DNA of 58,157 bases from assembly GCA_903923395.1 (NCBI GenBank), contig CAIXXM010000104.1, forward strand, positions 1-58,157. Direction: 5' to 3'. The notes under the pieces were generated by a model that saw only the letters and a list, made by a program, of their open reading frames with translations, ran no database searches and was not told the DNA's origin. Numbering within the stretch: the stretch's first letter is position 1; the number at the start of each line of letters is the position of its first letter. This stretch comes from an uncultured Acidobacteriia bacterium (lineage in GTDB: Bacteria > Acidobacteriota > Terriglobia > Bryobacterales > Bryobacteraceae). This document shows, one piece after another, positions 8,087 through 18,087 of this stretch. A program made the position numbers and the translations under genes.

Positions 8087-9512
8087 TCAAGAGTTGCCCA
8101 CCATAGCTGCCAGTTCCATCACGACTCGCTTCATTTCGTTCGATTGAGCGTTCAGTTCCTGGGCGGCGGCAGCGCTTTGCTCCGCGGAGGCGGCTGCACG
8201 CTGTGTTACCTGTTCAATCTGGGAGAGGCTGCGGCCGATCGTCTCCGTTCCATGGGTTTGTTCCCTACTGCCCTCGCTTAATTCATCCACCAGTTGTTTC
8301 ACCTTGATGATTTCCTCCGCAATATCCCGGATCGCGGTGGTTACTCCGTTTACCCGGACCGTACCTCCCTGTGAGGCGGCGATGGAACCTTCAATCAGTG
8401 CGGCAGTGTCCCGCGCCGCGGTTGCACTGCGCTGCGCGAGATTTCGCACCTCATCCGCGACCACGGCAAAGCCCATGCCGGCATCACCGGCGCGCGCGGC
8501 CTCCACGGCTTGCGTTCAACGCGAGAATATTGGTTTGGAATGCGATCTCATCAATCACGCGGATGATCCGGGAGATCTTTTCACTGGACGAACTAATCCC
8601 GCTCATCGCGGCAAGCATCTCATCGAGCGACGCGTTGGCCGCTGCGAATTTCTTTTGCGAGACCGAAACGATATCCGCGGCCGCGGCGGAGCGCTCCGCG
8701 TTCTGCGCCGCTGTCGAACTGATTTCCCTACTCGTTGCATTGGTCTCTTCGAGGGAGGCGGCCTGCTCTGAGGAACCCTGCGCGAGCGACTGACTGGATG
8801 AAGCGACCTGCGTGCTCGCTCCCGTTACTTCTTCCGCTGCAGCCAGCAGTTGCGCGATAGTCCGCCGGAGGAGTTGATTGACGCTCCGGACGGAGAATAT
8901 TCCGGCTACACCGGCGACCCCGCACAGCACCGTCAACAGCGTGGAAATCCAGGCGGCATTGCTTGCGGTGTCGGCAGCCTTTGCCGTATCCTCGTTCAAT
9001 ACCACCTCCTCGACGGTCGTGATCTTGACCGCATCTGCGCCAATCGCCTTATAGAGCGGTGCTGTAATGTCTGTTCGGATCTTATTGGCTGCCTCAATAT
9101 CCCCCAGTTTCGCTTGCGAGACTACCTCGCTGAAGTGCGGTAACCACTCCGCTAATTTCGCCTCGATATCGGATAACAGCACCAGAACTTCCTGGCGTCT
9201 TGCGAGACCGCGCAGTTCAGTAATATCTTTCCGCATCTCAGCGGCATCGGCGAGAAAGGCCTGCCGGTAGGTTTCCAATTCAGCCGGGTTTTTCGCAAAA
9301 GCAGCGAGAATGAGCCCGCGCTGCGAAGAAACCATTTCTGATTGTCCGTACCGCAACTTGCCGGCCAGCCTCACTTTCACGATCGTCTTGGATGCAGTTT
9401 CGTGCATGAGATCGCGGAACTGACCCACGGTGTGAAATCCAAAGAAAGCAAGCAATGCTGATAACGCGAAGCTTGCCAGAATCCCGGCCATCAGGCGGGT
9501 GCCAATCGTCAT
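8087..9512 (-). pseudogene. Methyl-accepting chemotaxis protein, broken by a 1-nt frameshift
   Basis: Translation from ATG 9512 (MTIGTRL) gives TM1 (about 7-27), a helical periplasmic sensor of about 155 residues resembling 4HB_MCP, TM2 (186-208) and the cytoplasmic coiled coil. At 8510-8511 a TT doublet stands where one T is expected. In the coding strand GCA-AGC-CGT replaces GCA-GCC-GTG, so the conserved hairpin tip NAAVEAARAG reads NASRGGRARR and stops near 8484. Removing one base restores GDAGMGFAVVADEVRNLAQRS and the rest to the stop at 8087. No clear HAMP domain is seen. It is either a genuine recent pseudogene or a sequencing error; no che genes lie nearby. Confidence 0.85.
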
Positions 9513-9594
9513 ATTTTTCAAGAGAAGCCCCTGTAACAGTAGTGGCGCTATTCGCCCTGGTTGTGTTCGGCAGTTTCCCTGAAAAACTTTAGGG

Positions 9595-12500
9595 TCAGAA
9601 CACCAGGCGGGCACCAAACCGCATATTGCGCTGATCCTGTCCCTCGCGTTGTGTGCTGACCGTGGCAGTGATCTGCCCGAAGCCCGAACTTGTGATACTC
9701 CCGTTTGGTGCCGCGAAGTGCGGCGTATTCGTCATGTTGAAGCCCTCGGCGCGCACCGAGAGTTTCAAGCGTTCGCGCAACTGGAACTCCCGGGTGAGCG
9801 AAAGGTCAAGATTTTTCGCGCCCGGTCCTCGGACAATGTCATAACCTGCCGTGCCAATCCGCGCGGTGTTGACGGCCGCGAAGGCAGTGGTATCGAAGTA
9901 CTTCTGGCCAGGTCCGATGGCACCCAGGATGTCGACAGAGGCCTTGACCAGGTCCGGACGCTGCGTCGCCACGCCGTTGGAATTCAGCGGCGTTGTCGAC
10001 CCGGTGATATTGAAGGGTTTGCCGGAATACATGGAAACCAGCCCGGTTAGTTTCCAGCCTCCCAGTAACTGCGCGCCAAGGCCGCGATTCAACCAGCGCT
10101 GCCCCTTGCCAAACGGTGAGGATTGCAGCCAGGACAGCGTCAGGACATGCGTGCGGTCATTCGGCTCCAGAGACCGGTTGAGGTTCTGATATTGAGGCAG
10201 TTCAATCGCAGGGGCAGTATCGGAAATGTCATTGCAACAAAGGCCTGTGTTCTTTGAGAAGGCGTAGCCGACGCGGAGCAGGGATGACTGAAAGCGGCGG
10301 ACCAGTTGCGTCTGCAGGGAATCATAGTGCGTGTGATTGATTGGCATGGCGACGTTCAGAGTCGCGGTGCCGAACTGGTTGTAATAGGCCTCACCCGTGG
10401 TTCCCGCACCAAGTTGCGAAATGTTTTGATTCATCAACTGGGGAATCCCGACACCGCGGGATGCCACATAGCCCGCCTGCGCAAAGAAGCCTCTGGGTAA
10501 CTCCTTCTGCAGGGTGAAGTTCCAGGTCATGACATAGTCACGCTTCAAATCCGGCCGCAGCGTGTTGATGTTATAGCCGGGGGCAAGCGGTGTGTAACCC
10601 TTCGAGATATCAGGAATGATGAGCGCGGGAACACCTGCGGCGAAGGAGGGCATAGCCGGCTGATAACTGTTGGCACCTGAAAACGTAAAGGCGAGGATCT
10701 CCGGATAGTTTTGGAGCATGTCCCGGTTGTAAGCCAGCGGTGCGGGATCATAGTTCATCCCGAAGCCCGTGCGCGGGACGAGCGTGGGTGCCACCTGATA
10801 AGCGATGCCGATGTTCGGCGAGAAGCTCAAGTTACTCACGTGATAGCCGCAATTTTGCGGCGTGCCACCCGTGCCGCAGAGTTCCACGAGTCCGGTGGTG
10901 AAATCGAAGCGCTCCAGCCCGCGTCCGTTATCACGGGTGGCAAGTGGAAAGCGACTCCAGCGCAAACCTGCCGCGATGGATAACTTGCGGGTGGCGCGCC
11001 AGGAATCCTGCGCATACAAGCCAAAGATGTTCTGGTAGGAAACCAGATTGCCGTAGGGGAGGAAGTCATGATCTACGGTGGTGGGCGCACCCAGCAGGAA
11101 GGCGGCGTAGTTGTTGAACTGATTCGTGGATGAGCCGCCCTTCAGGCTGGTGGGTCCGCCAGAGAATACGAACTGGCCATTGAAGCCATTGACATTTTCG
11201 AAGTGGTTATAAGACTGATGCCCTAGTTCCGCACCAAAGCGGAGGTTATGGTTTCCCTTGGTCCAGGAGAGGTTCAGGCCATACTGGAACTGTTTGTCGT
11301 GATAGAAGAGCGGCCCGCCGGAGGAGTTATACGAGGTGCCGATGGTGGAATAAGAGCCGACATTGAAGTAAGGCCAGCCGGAGTAATTATCCGTGGGGCC
11401 ATTGGTGCCGGGGATGCCGAGATAATCCAGCCCAAGCTTCTTGCCAAAGCCCTGGGGTTCGGCGCTGGTGGCCTGTGTGGTGACACCAAAGAAGGCGTCC
11501 AGTACAAGAGCCGGAGTCAGCACGTAAGCCGCATTGGTGGTTGTGGAGAATACATCACCGAACACGGTGCCAGGCCGGCTGATGGTGGTGGAAAGTGGCG
11601 CGCCGTTGTCGCCATAAGCATCCGGGTTGAACAGATCATAGTGGAGCCAGCCGAAGCGGTTTGCGATGTTCAGTTTTGAGAATGGCCGGTAATCCACCTT
11701 CGCGTCCGTGGTGTCGCGGTGCTGCGAAGAGCCGCCGGAAGCAAAGTAATTGGTCGTCGTCGCAGTTGCTGCGCCGTAGTTTGGCAGCGGGACGTGTTGC
11801 TGCATCAACAGCGCGGACGGATCCAGACGGGACTGCGGAATCTGATTCGCCGGAAACGCGGTTCGTCCTGTGCCGTCCAAGTTGCCGGTCCGGGGATCAT
11901 AAATCGCATTCTTGGTTACCTGCGCGAAGTTTCCGGTCCGCATTTCCGCCGTGGGGACTGTAAAGGTGCCCTGTGCGGATTGTCCGGTGAAGCGTCCGTC
12001 ATAAGACACAAAGTAGAAGAGCTTGTCTTTCCGGACGGGTCCGCCAACGGTGCCTCCGCCGGAGTTATTGATGAGCTTCGGATTGGCCTGGTCCGCCGGC
12101 AGGAAGTAAGGTCTTGCGCTGAATGCGGAATTCATCTGGTACCAGAAGGCAGAACCATGCACCGTATTAGTGCCGCTCTTCACATGGACATTCACTGCGA
12201 CACCGCCAGCCAGGCCCTGCGAGACATCGAGATTCCCGGTGACAACGGAAATCTGCTGGATCGCCTCCAGCCCGGGAACATATCCGGCGACATAGGGCAG
12301 CCACACATTATTCGAACTGGCGCCGTCGATCCGGATATTGTTCATATTCCGGGGCGTGCCACTGGCGGACATGGTCAGGCCGCGCGCGGGGTTGGCGGCA
12401 CCGGAATTCGCATCCTCCGGAGGCGTGATGCCCGGCACTTCGATGAGCAGGCTCTCGAAGTTCCGATTGGCGGAGACTGGAATCTCTTCCAGTTCCTTTG

Positions 12501-12915
12501 AGGAAATCTCATTTCTAACTTCAGCGGAATCCACCTGCAGGTTGACTTGATCCGCGGCCACAACAACTGACTCACTCACCGCGCCAATCTTCAGTTTCAC
12601 ATCAATGCGCGCTGTGGCATCCACTTCGGCCTGCACGCCCTTCACTACGGAAGTCTGAAAGCCTTTCGCGATCACACTGATGTCATAAGTGCCGGGCTCC
12701 AGCGACTGCATGGAGTATTCCCCGGAAACATTCGTCACCGCCGTGCGTGACTGATTGGTTCCTGTATTCACCGCCTTGACAACGGCGAGTGGCACTGCGC
12801 CACCGGAGCCATCACGGACCGTTCCCGTGATGGAAGTGTAGAGCACCTGGCCGCAGGCAGCCAGGGCAGTCAGTGCCAGCAAGGCAGAGAGGACGATGAA
12901 TTTCCGGAAGACCAT
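9595..12915 (-). CDS. TonB-dependent receptor, Oar-like, with carboxypeptidase regulatory-like domain
   Basis: Outer-membrane beta-barrel protein of 1106 residues. The ATG at 12915 (MVFRKFIVL) is chosen because AGAGG lies 5-6 nt upstream. A signal peptide is followed by a CarboxypepD_reg-like beta-sandwich (SITGTVRDGSGGAVPLAVV, about 25-110) and a plug segment with VDSAEVRNEISSKELEEIPV and the RIDGASSNNVW motif. The long barrel ends in an aromatic residue (GARLVF), as outer-membrane proteins do. The hydrophobic core ends in LAAC, a possible lipobox, but a signal-peptidase-I site is as likely. The ligand is not predictable; such acidobacterial proteins are often linked to polymer or peptide uptake. 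Confidence 0.9.
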   Translation of the reverse strand: MVFRKFIVLSALLALTALAACGQVLYTSITGTVRDGSGGAVPLAVVKAVNTGTNQSRTAVTNVSGEYSMQSLEPGTYDISVIAKGFQTSVVKGVQAEVDATARIDVKLKIGAVSESVVVAADQVNLQVDSAEVRNEISSKELEEIPVSANRNFESLLIEVPGITPPEDANSGAANPARGLTMSASGTPRNMNNIRIDGASSNNVWLPYVAGYVPGLEAIQQISVVTGNLDVSQGLAGGVAVNVHVKSGTNTVHGSAFWYQMNSAFSARPYFLPADQANPKLINNSGGGTVGGPVRKDKLFYFVSYDGRFTGQSAQGTFTVPTAEMRTGNFAQVTKNAIYDPRTGNLDGTGRTAFPANQIPQSRLDPSALLMQQHVPLPNYGAATATTTNYFASGGSSQHRDTTDAKVDYRPFSKLNIANRFGWLHYDLFNPDAYGDNGAPLSTTISRPGTVFGDVFSTTTNAAYVLTPALVLDAFFGVTTQATSAEPQGFGKKLGLDYLGIPGTNGPTDNYSGWPYFNVGSYSTIGTSYNSSGGPLFYHDKQFQYGLNLSWTKGNHNLRFGAELGHQSYNHFENVNGFNGQFVFSGGPTSLKGGSSTNQFNNYAAFLLGAPTTVDHDFLPYGNLVSYQNIFGLYAQDSWRATRKLSIAAGLRWSRFPLATRDNGRGLERFDFTTGLVELCGTGGTPQNCGYHVSNLSFSPNIGIAYQVAPTLVPRTGFGMNYDPAPLAYNRDMLQNYPEILAFTFSGANSYQPAMPSFAAGVPALIIPDISKGYTPLAPGYNINTLRPDLKRDYVMTWNFTLQKELPRGFFAQAGYVASRGVGIPQLMNQNISQLGAGTTGEAYYNQFGTATLNVAMPINHTHYDSLQTQLVRRFQSSLLRVGYAFSKNTGLCCNDISDTAPAIELPQYQNLNRSLEPNDRTHVLTLSWLQSSPFGKGQRWLNRGLGAQLLGGWKLTGLVSMYSGKPFNITGSTTPLNSNGVATQRPDLVKASVDILGAIGPGQKYFDTTAFAAVNTARIGTAGYDIVRGPGAKNLDLSLTREFQLRERLKLSVRAEGFNMTNTPHFAAPNGSITSSGFGQITATVSTQREGQDQRNMRFGARLVF

Positions 12916-12984
12916 ATATACCTCTGGTGTGGAAGACACCGTGAGTATATAACCTGGTCCGCGGGGATGACGGCGAGCTCTGGT

Positions 12985-15972
12985 TTATTGCAGAGCTGCC
13001 GCCAGTCTGGCTTGCAGTGCGGCGAGCCGTACCATCAGTTCCTTGTAGACTTCGTAAGTTTGCGCCGTTGGTTCGCCATCGCCCGTCATCACCACGCGGC
13101 CCAGTGCAGCGATCTGGTTGTTCAGTTTGATGGGGAAGTTGAGAGGGTCCTGGCCGCTGCGGTTCTTCACCTGATAGATCTCCGCTTCGATGGTGGATAG
13201 TGTATCCAGGACGTTCGAAGGAAGCTTCTTATCCTTCTTCATCCCGCGGATCTTGATCACCATTTCGTCGGCTTCGCTCAGCTTGTCGCGGATCTGCATC
13301 GCAAAGCGGAATTGCTCCTCCAACTGTGCTTGCGTCACTTCCGTCAACCGGGGATCTTTTTCCACTTTGAGCGGCGCACTTTGCGTCACACCGTTGGCGG
13401 TGAACTTTACGGTGTAAGTTCCGGGTACTGCCATCGGACCAGTTTCCGCGCGTGCTCCCCACAGGATCATGCCTTCGAATACCGTGGCCCCGGGATATTG
13501 CAGGTTCCAGGTGAAGCGGTTCAGGCCTGCCGTCCGTGAAGGAGGCTTCTGGCGCGGCGGACCAAACTCGGAGTCCTCGTCACCGCCACCGCTATCAGCA
13601 CCCTTCTTTGGCTTATCGTCGTCAGGCGTACCGGTGAAGCTTCTCACCAGCTGGTTCTTGCTGTCGAATATCTCAATGGTGACTTTGTCACTGGGTTTCT
13701 TCAGTAAGTAATCAATGAATGCCGGACCCATACCGCGGACCGCTGTCTTGGGCTGGAACAGATGAGCATCTTCTGATGCCGCGGCCGGTGTATATTGGCG
13801 CAGTGCATTGATGTCATCCAGCACGTAAAAACTGCGGCCGTGGGTTGCGATGACCAGATCATTCTTCTCCACCACAAGATCCGGCACTTGCGTGTCAGGC
13901 AGATTCAGCAGCAAGGATGTCCAGGTGCCGCCATTGTCGAAGGAAGTATAGATGCCGTGTTCCGTACCAGCGTAAAGCAGGCCGGGCCGGGTTGTATCTT
14001 CGCGCAGCACATGTGTGTAATCCTCCTTCGGAATGCCGTTGACGATCTTGGTCCAGGTCTTGCCGAAATCATCGGTGCGGTAGAGGTACGGCGCGCGGTC
14101 ATCCAACTGGTAGTTCTTCGCCGCGAGATAGGCCGTTCCGGGTTTGTGGGGCGAGGCATCAATCATGCTGATGCGGGCGAACTTCGGGAGGCCCTGCGGC
14201 GTGATATTCGTCCAGTTCTTGCCGCCATCGCGGGTAATATAGGCGAGGCCGTCATCAGACCCGGTCCAGATGGTGTTTGCGTCCTGCAGAGATGGCGCAA
14301 CGGTGAAGATCGTGCCATAGATTTCAGGTCCGTTCTGATCCTTCGTAATCGGACCGCCGGAATCGCCCAGTGTTGCCGGGTCCGCGCGTGTTAGATCAGG
14401 ACTGATCCTCTGCCAGCTTTTCCCGTCGTTGTCGGTCTTCCAAAGGTGCTGGGATGAGGTATACAGAACCTTGGGGTTTTGTGGACTGAAGACGATGGGG
14501 TAAGTCCACTGCCAGCGCTCCTTCAGGTCCTTGGCGGGCATGCCGGAGAAGAAGAGTGGATACACCTGGATATCCCAGGTCTTGCCGGTGGCGCGGTTAT
14601 ATTTCGTAAGCAGTGCGCCCTGGCTGCCGGCGTAGAAGACATCGGGGTTCACAGGGTCTGGAGCAATATAGCCGCTTTCACCGCCGCCAACCTGGTACAT
14701 CCAGCTGCCAGCCGGTGCCCGCGGGTCTCTGTGGTTCGCGCCGGAATCACTGGGTACGCACACGGTCGTATTATCCTGCTGGGCACCGCACACATGATAG
14801 GGGAAGTCTTTCGTGGTGGTGACGTGATAGAGCTGCGCAGTGGGGAAGGGTTGCGAACTCCAGGTTTCTCCGCCGTTGAAAGATACGTTCGCGCCGCCAT
14901 CATTGCTGTTGACCATGCGCTTGGGGTCATTGGCTGCAATCCAAAGGTCATGGTTATCGCCATGGGGAACCCGAATGGTTTTGAACGTCTTGCCGCCATC
15001 GGTGCTCTTGAAAAACGCTGTGTTCATGACGTAGACCGTTTCGGCGTCCTTCGGGTCTGCATAGACGCGCGAGTAATAGAACGCACGCTGCCGGATCTTG
15101 CGGTCATCGCTGATCAACGTCCAGGTCTTGCCGGCATCTTCACTGCGGAAGAGCCCGCCATTATCAGCCTCCACCATGGCGTAGAGACGTTTGGAGTTAC
15201 CACCCGAAACCGCGATGCCGATCTTGCCGATGATCCCCACAGGGAGTCCGGTGGCGCGGGTAATGTCGGTCCAAGTATCTCCTCCGTCCGTGGACTTATA
15301 CAAGCCACTCTCCGGGCCGCCGTCATTCAGCAGCCAGGGGGTGCGGTAAACATCCCAGATTGCGGCGTACAGTGTCTTGGGATCGTTGGGGTCCAGGCAC
15401 AAATCCACGGCACCTGACTTATCCGACTTATACAGGATCTTCTTCCATGTCTTGCCGCCGTCCGTGGTGCGGAAAACGCCCCGCTCCGTATTGGGCCCAT
15501 AGGGATGGCCGAGCGCCGCGACATAGGCAATGTCGGGGTTGGCAGGATGCACCCGCACGCGCGAGATCGCTTGTGTATCTTTCAGGCCAACATGCTTCCA
15601 GGTCTTGCCCGCGTCAATGGACTTATAAACGCCATCGCCCTGCATGATGTTGCCGCGGAGTTCCGTCTCGCCCATGCCAATGTAAACCACGTCCGGATTG
15701 GATTCCGAAATGGCCACGGCCCCGACTGAGGAACTGGCCAGTTGCCCATCCGTCACCGGCTTCCAACTGTTGCCGCCATCCGTGGTCTTCCACAAGCCGC
15801 CGCCCACCGCGCCGAAATAGTATTCCAGAGGCCGCGCGGCAGTACCGGCGGAGCTGATGGAGCGGCCACCGCGGTTGGGACCGATGCTTCTCCACTTCAA
15901 CGCCTGGAAGGGGAGTGCGTCCTGTGCATGCAGTTGCAGTACAAGAGCCAGAGACAAGAGCAGTTTATTCAT
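12985..15972 (-). CDS. Secreted BNR/Asp-box (sortilin-like) beta-propeller protein
   Basis: 995 residues from ATG 15972 (MNKLLLSLALVLQLHAQ, a clear signal peptide). At least ten Asp-box motifs of the form S/T-x-D-x-G-x-T/S-W are visible (TTDGGNSW, SIDAGKTW, TTDGGKTW, STDGGDTW, SEDAGKTW, TRDGGKNW, TDDFGKTW and others), as in sortilin/VPS10 and BNR propellers. The C-terminal 250 residues (after ASEDAHLFQP) form a beta-rich region plus a helical tail. Such proteins are often labelled glycosyl hydrolases, but I see no catalytic signature supporting an enzyme. It is transcribed away from the GH71/99-like gene, with 41 nt between the two starts, so they may share a control region. Confidence 0.8.
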   Translation of the reverse strand: MNKLLLSLALVLQLHAQDALPFQALKWRSIGPNRGGRSISSAGTAARPLEYYFGAVGGGLWKTTDGGNSWKPVTDGQLASSSVGAVAISESNPDVVYIGMGETELRGNIMQGDGVYKSIDAGKTWKHVGLKDTQAISRVRVHPANPDIAYVAALGHPYGPNTERGVFRTTDGGKTWKKILYKSDKSGAVDLCLDPNDPKTLYAAIWDVYRTPWLLNDGGPESGLYKSTDGGDTWTDITRATGLPVGIIGKIGIAVSGGNSKRLYAMVEADNGGLFRSEDAGKTWTLISDDRKIRQRAFYYSRVYADPKDAETVYVMNTAFFKSTDGGKTFKTIRVPHGDNHDLWIAANDPKRMVNSNDGGANVSFNGGETWSSQPFPTAQLYHVTTTKDFPYHVCGAQQDNTTVCVPSDSGANHRDPRAPAGSWMYQVGGGESGYIAPDPVNPDVFYAGSQGALLTKYNRATGKTWDIQVYPLFFSGMPAKDLKERWQWTYPIVFSPQNPKVLYTSSQHLWKTDNDGKSWQRISPDLTRADPATLGDSGGPITKDQNGPEIYGTIFTVAPSLQDANTIWTGSDDGLAYITRDGGKNWTNITPQGLPKFARISMIDASPHKPGTAYLAAKNYQLDDRAPYLYRTDDFGKTWTKIVNGIPKEDYTHVLREDTTRPGLLYAGTEHGIYTSFDNGGTWTSLLLNLPDTQVPDLVVEKNDLVIATHGRSFYVLDDINALRQYTPAAASEDAHLFQPKTAVRGMGPAFIDYLLKKPSDKVTIEIFDSKNQLVRSFTGTPDDDKPKKGADSGGGDEDSEFGPPRQKPPSRTAGLNRFTWNLQYPGATVFEGMILWGARAETGPMAVPGTYTVKFTANGVTQSAPLKVEKDPRLTEVTQAQLEEQFRFAMQIRDKLSEADEMVIKIRGMKKDKKLPSNVLDTLSTIEAEIYQVKNRSGQDPLNFPIKLNNQIAALGRVVMTGDGEPTAQTYEVYKELMVRLAALQARLAAALQ

Positions 15973-16013
15973 CGTTGCGGTTGAGGATAGCAAACTGTGA
16001 TATTTCTGGGCAG

Positions 16014-17273
16014 GTGAAAGCTTTCCTCCTCTTGTTGGCAGTGGCCTCCGCGTCCCTCTGCGCTCCTGTTGACGCGACCAGTTTGAACGGGAAAGTTCTG
16101 CTGGGATATCAGTGCTGGTTCCGCTGTCCGTCAGACGGCACTTCGCGCGGTTGGACGCACTGGTTCCGCGGCGAACCCTCCGTGGAGCATCTGACGGTGG
16201 ATGTCTACCCGGACATCAGCGAACTTACGCCGGAGGAGCGCTGCGAAGTCCCGGGGTTCACCCTCAACGGCAAGCCCGCGGCACTGTTCAGTTCGGCCAA
16301 CCCGAAAACGGTGATGCGCCACTTTGCATGGATGAAGACTTACGGGCTGGATGGCGTGCTGGTGCAGCGTTTCATCGGGGGCACGAAGCGGGAGCGGGCT
16401 ACGGGAGACGTGGTTCTTCACAACGTGATGGCCGCCGCGAAGGCCACGGGCCGCGTCTTCGCGATTGAGTACGATATCTCCGGCGGCAATGAAGCTACCT
16501 TCGCCCAATTGCTCAAGGACGACTGGACTTATCTCGCCAATGAGCTGAAGATCACCGAACAACCGGGCTATCTGCACCATAACGGCAAGCCTGTGGTTTC
16601 GGTTTGGGGCATGGGGCTGAATGAAGCTTCGCATCCGCCGGAGAATCCGCAGACCGCTATTGAGCTCATCCACTGGTTTGAGAATGTAGCGAAGACCACT
16701 TACATGGGCGGCACGCCATCACGCTGGGGTACGCACACGGCGGATGCCCGGCGCGACCCGGCCTGGGGCGCTGTCTACCGGGAGATGAACGTCATCCAGC
16801 CCTGGACCATTGGCCGTTACGGCACGCTTGCCGCGGCGGACACGTGGAAGCAAAACATGCTGCTGCCTGACATCCAACTGGCGAAGGCGAATCAGCAGCT
16901 CTACATGCCCGTGATCTTCCCCGGTTTCAGCTGGCAGAACTTGAAGCCGGGCAGTAAAGGCAACCAGATTCCGCGTCTGCGCGGCGAGTTTCTTTGGAAG
17001 CAGGCTTACAACGCGAAGACCGCGGGTGCCACCATGTTGAAGATCGCCATGTTCGATGAAGTGGATGAGGGCACGGCGATTTTGAAGGCTGCCCCGTACC
17101 GCAAGGACGCTCCAGAGCAGGGCTTCTGGCTCACTCTGGATGCCGATGGGGCGGACCTGCCCAGCGACTGGTATCTGCGCATCGCCGGAGCCATCACGCA
17201 GATGTTCCACGGGGAATTACAGCCTGTGGCAGCGCTGCCGCTCAGCGCAGCCAGCGAAGGTACTCCGCGATAG
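16014..17273 (+). CDS. Glycoside hydrolase family 71/99-like secreted protein
   Basis: About 419 residues. The GTG at 16014 is preferred: it follows GGGCAG and gives a proper signal peptide (VKAFLLLLAVASASLCA), whereas the upstream in-frame ATG lies inside the divergent gene. Motifs such as KVLLGYQCWF, RGWTHWF, HFAWMKTYGLDGVLVQRF, FAIEYDISG, NGKPVVSVWGMG, VIQPWTIGRY and KIAMFDEVDEGTAI resemble the GH71/GH99-like TIM-barrel group (alpha-mannan/alpha-glucan endo-hydrolases). The acidic pair in MFDEVDEGT is a candidate catalytic site. The substrate is inferred only at class level. The 3' end overlaps the convergent hydrolase gene by 32 nt. Confidence 0.7.
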   Translation: MKAFLLLLAVASASLCAPVDATSLNGKVLLGYQCWFRCPSDGTSRGWTHWFRGEPSVEHLTVDVYPDISELTPEERCEVPGFTLNGKPAALFSSANPKTVMRHFAWMKTYGLDGVLVQRFIGGTKRERATGDVVLHNVMAAAKATGRVFAIEYDISGGNEATFAQLLKDDWTYLANELKITEQPGYLHHNGKPVVSVWGMGLNEASHPPENPQTAIELIHWFENVAKTTYMGGTPSRWGTHTADARRDPAWGAVYREMNVIQPWTIGRYGTLAAADTWKQNMLLPDIQLAKANQQLYMPVIFPGFSWQNLKPGSKGNQIPRLRGEFLWKQAYNAKTAGATMLKIAMFDEVDEGTAILKAAPYRKDAPEQGFWLTLDADGADLPSDWYLRIAGAITQMFHGELQPVAALPLSAASEGTPR

Positions 17274-18087
17274 AGTGCAACTGGTCCACGTGGTCTGGCG
17301 CAGAGTTGCCCGCATAGCCGATCAAGTGAAATTTCCCCTGCCGGACTTCGCTCAGCTGCTGCGTTCCCATCGGCCCCGGCTTGAGTACCGGCTTGCGTGT
17401 CAGCCCGAGTTCGTGCAGCAGCCAATCCGCCGTCTCCGTGGTGCTGGCGAAGGTGCCGGGGAAGATCTCGGAATGTGTGACAAGGAAAGCTTTGCGGCCT
17501 GCGACTGCATCTTTGGCAAGTGTGAGAAAGGCTTCCAGGTGGTCGCGTTCGAGCTTGGATTCGAGTGGCCCCGGTTTGGCCCCTTCATAACCTGTGTGCA
17601 TGCCATCGATGAGCAGCACGCTTTGGATTCGCGAGTAATACTCCGGCACCGCGATGATTTCCCGGACCGCACCGTGGCCCGCGCTCCAGGCTGTCAGCGT
17701 GATGGGGCCAAAGGACGTTCCTGCTTTCTCCGCAGCCTCCCGCAGCATTTTGCCGAAGAGTTCTTTGTCAGAGAACTGCTTCGCATAAGTGCCTGAGCCG
17801 GAACCGGTCTGCACGGAGATGACCGCCATACCCAGCTTCCGCGCCGCGAGTTCCGTGACATAGCCGCCTCCGTGAAAGTGGACGAACAGAGGCAGATTCT
17901 TCCTTCCAACAATATTTGCAGGAACGAAGAGTGTTCCCGCGGAGAGCTTTTCGTGGCGTCCGGGCAGGTCTGCCGCTGGCTTCTCCAGCCGTGGATGCGG
18001 GCGGGTGTGTTCCACCATCGGAGACGGGTTCTGTGATTGCTGCGCGAGCAACAGACCACAGACCGCGAATCCACAGAACAGCCTCAT
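17242..18087 (-). CDS. Secreted alpha/beta-hydrolase fold protein
   Basis: 281 residues with a short signal peptide (MRLFCGFAVCGLLLAQQ). The hydrolase core shows LFVHFHGGG (67-75; oxyanion-type HGGG) and a nucleophile elbow TAWSAGHGA with S135. VLLIDGMHTGY and HSEIFPGT provide acid and histidine candidates. The substrate is unknown; the fold is typical of esterases. Its ATG overlaps the stop of plsC (ATGA), so the two are very likely co-translated from one mRNA. That suggests, without proving, a role in lipid or envelope ester metabolism. Confidence 0.7.
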   Translation of the reverse strand: MRLFCGFAVCGLLLAQQSQNPSPMVEHTRPHPRLEKPAADLPGRHEKLSAGTLFVPANIVGRKNLPLFVHFHGGGYVTELAARKLGMAVISVQTGSGSGTYAKQFSDKELFGKMLREAAEKAGTSFGPITLTAWSAGHGAVREIIAVPEYYSRIQSVLLIDGMHTGYEGAKPGPLESKLERDHLEAFLTLAKDAVAGRKAFLVTHSEIFPGTFASTTETADWLLHELGLTRKPVLKPGPMGTQQLSEVRQGKFHLIGYAGNSAPDHVDQLHSIAEYLRWLR

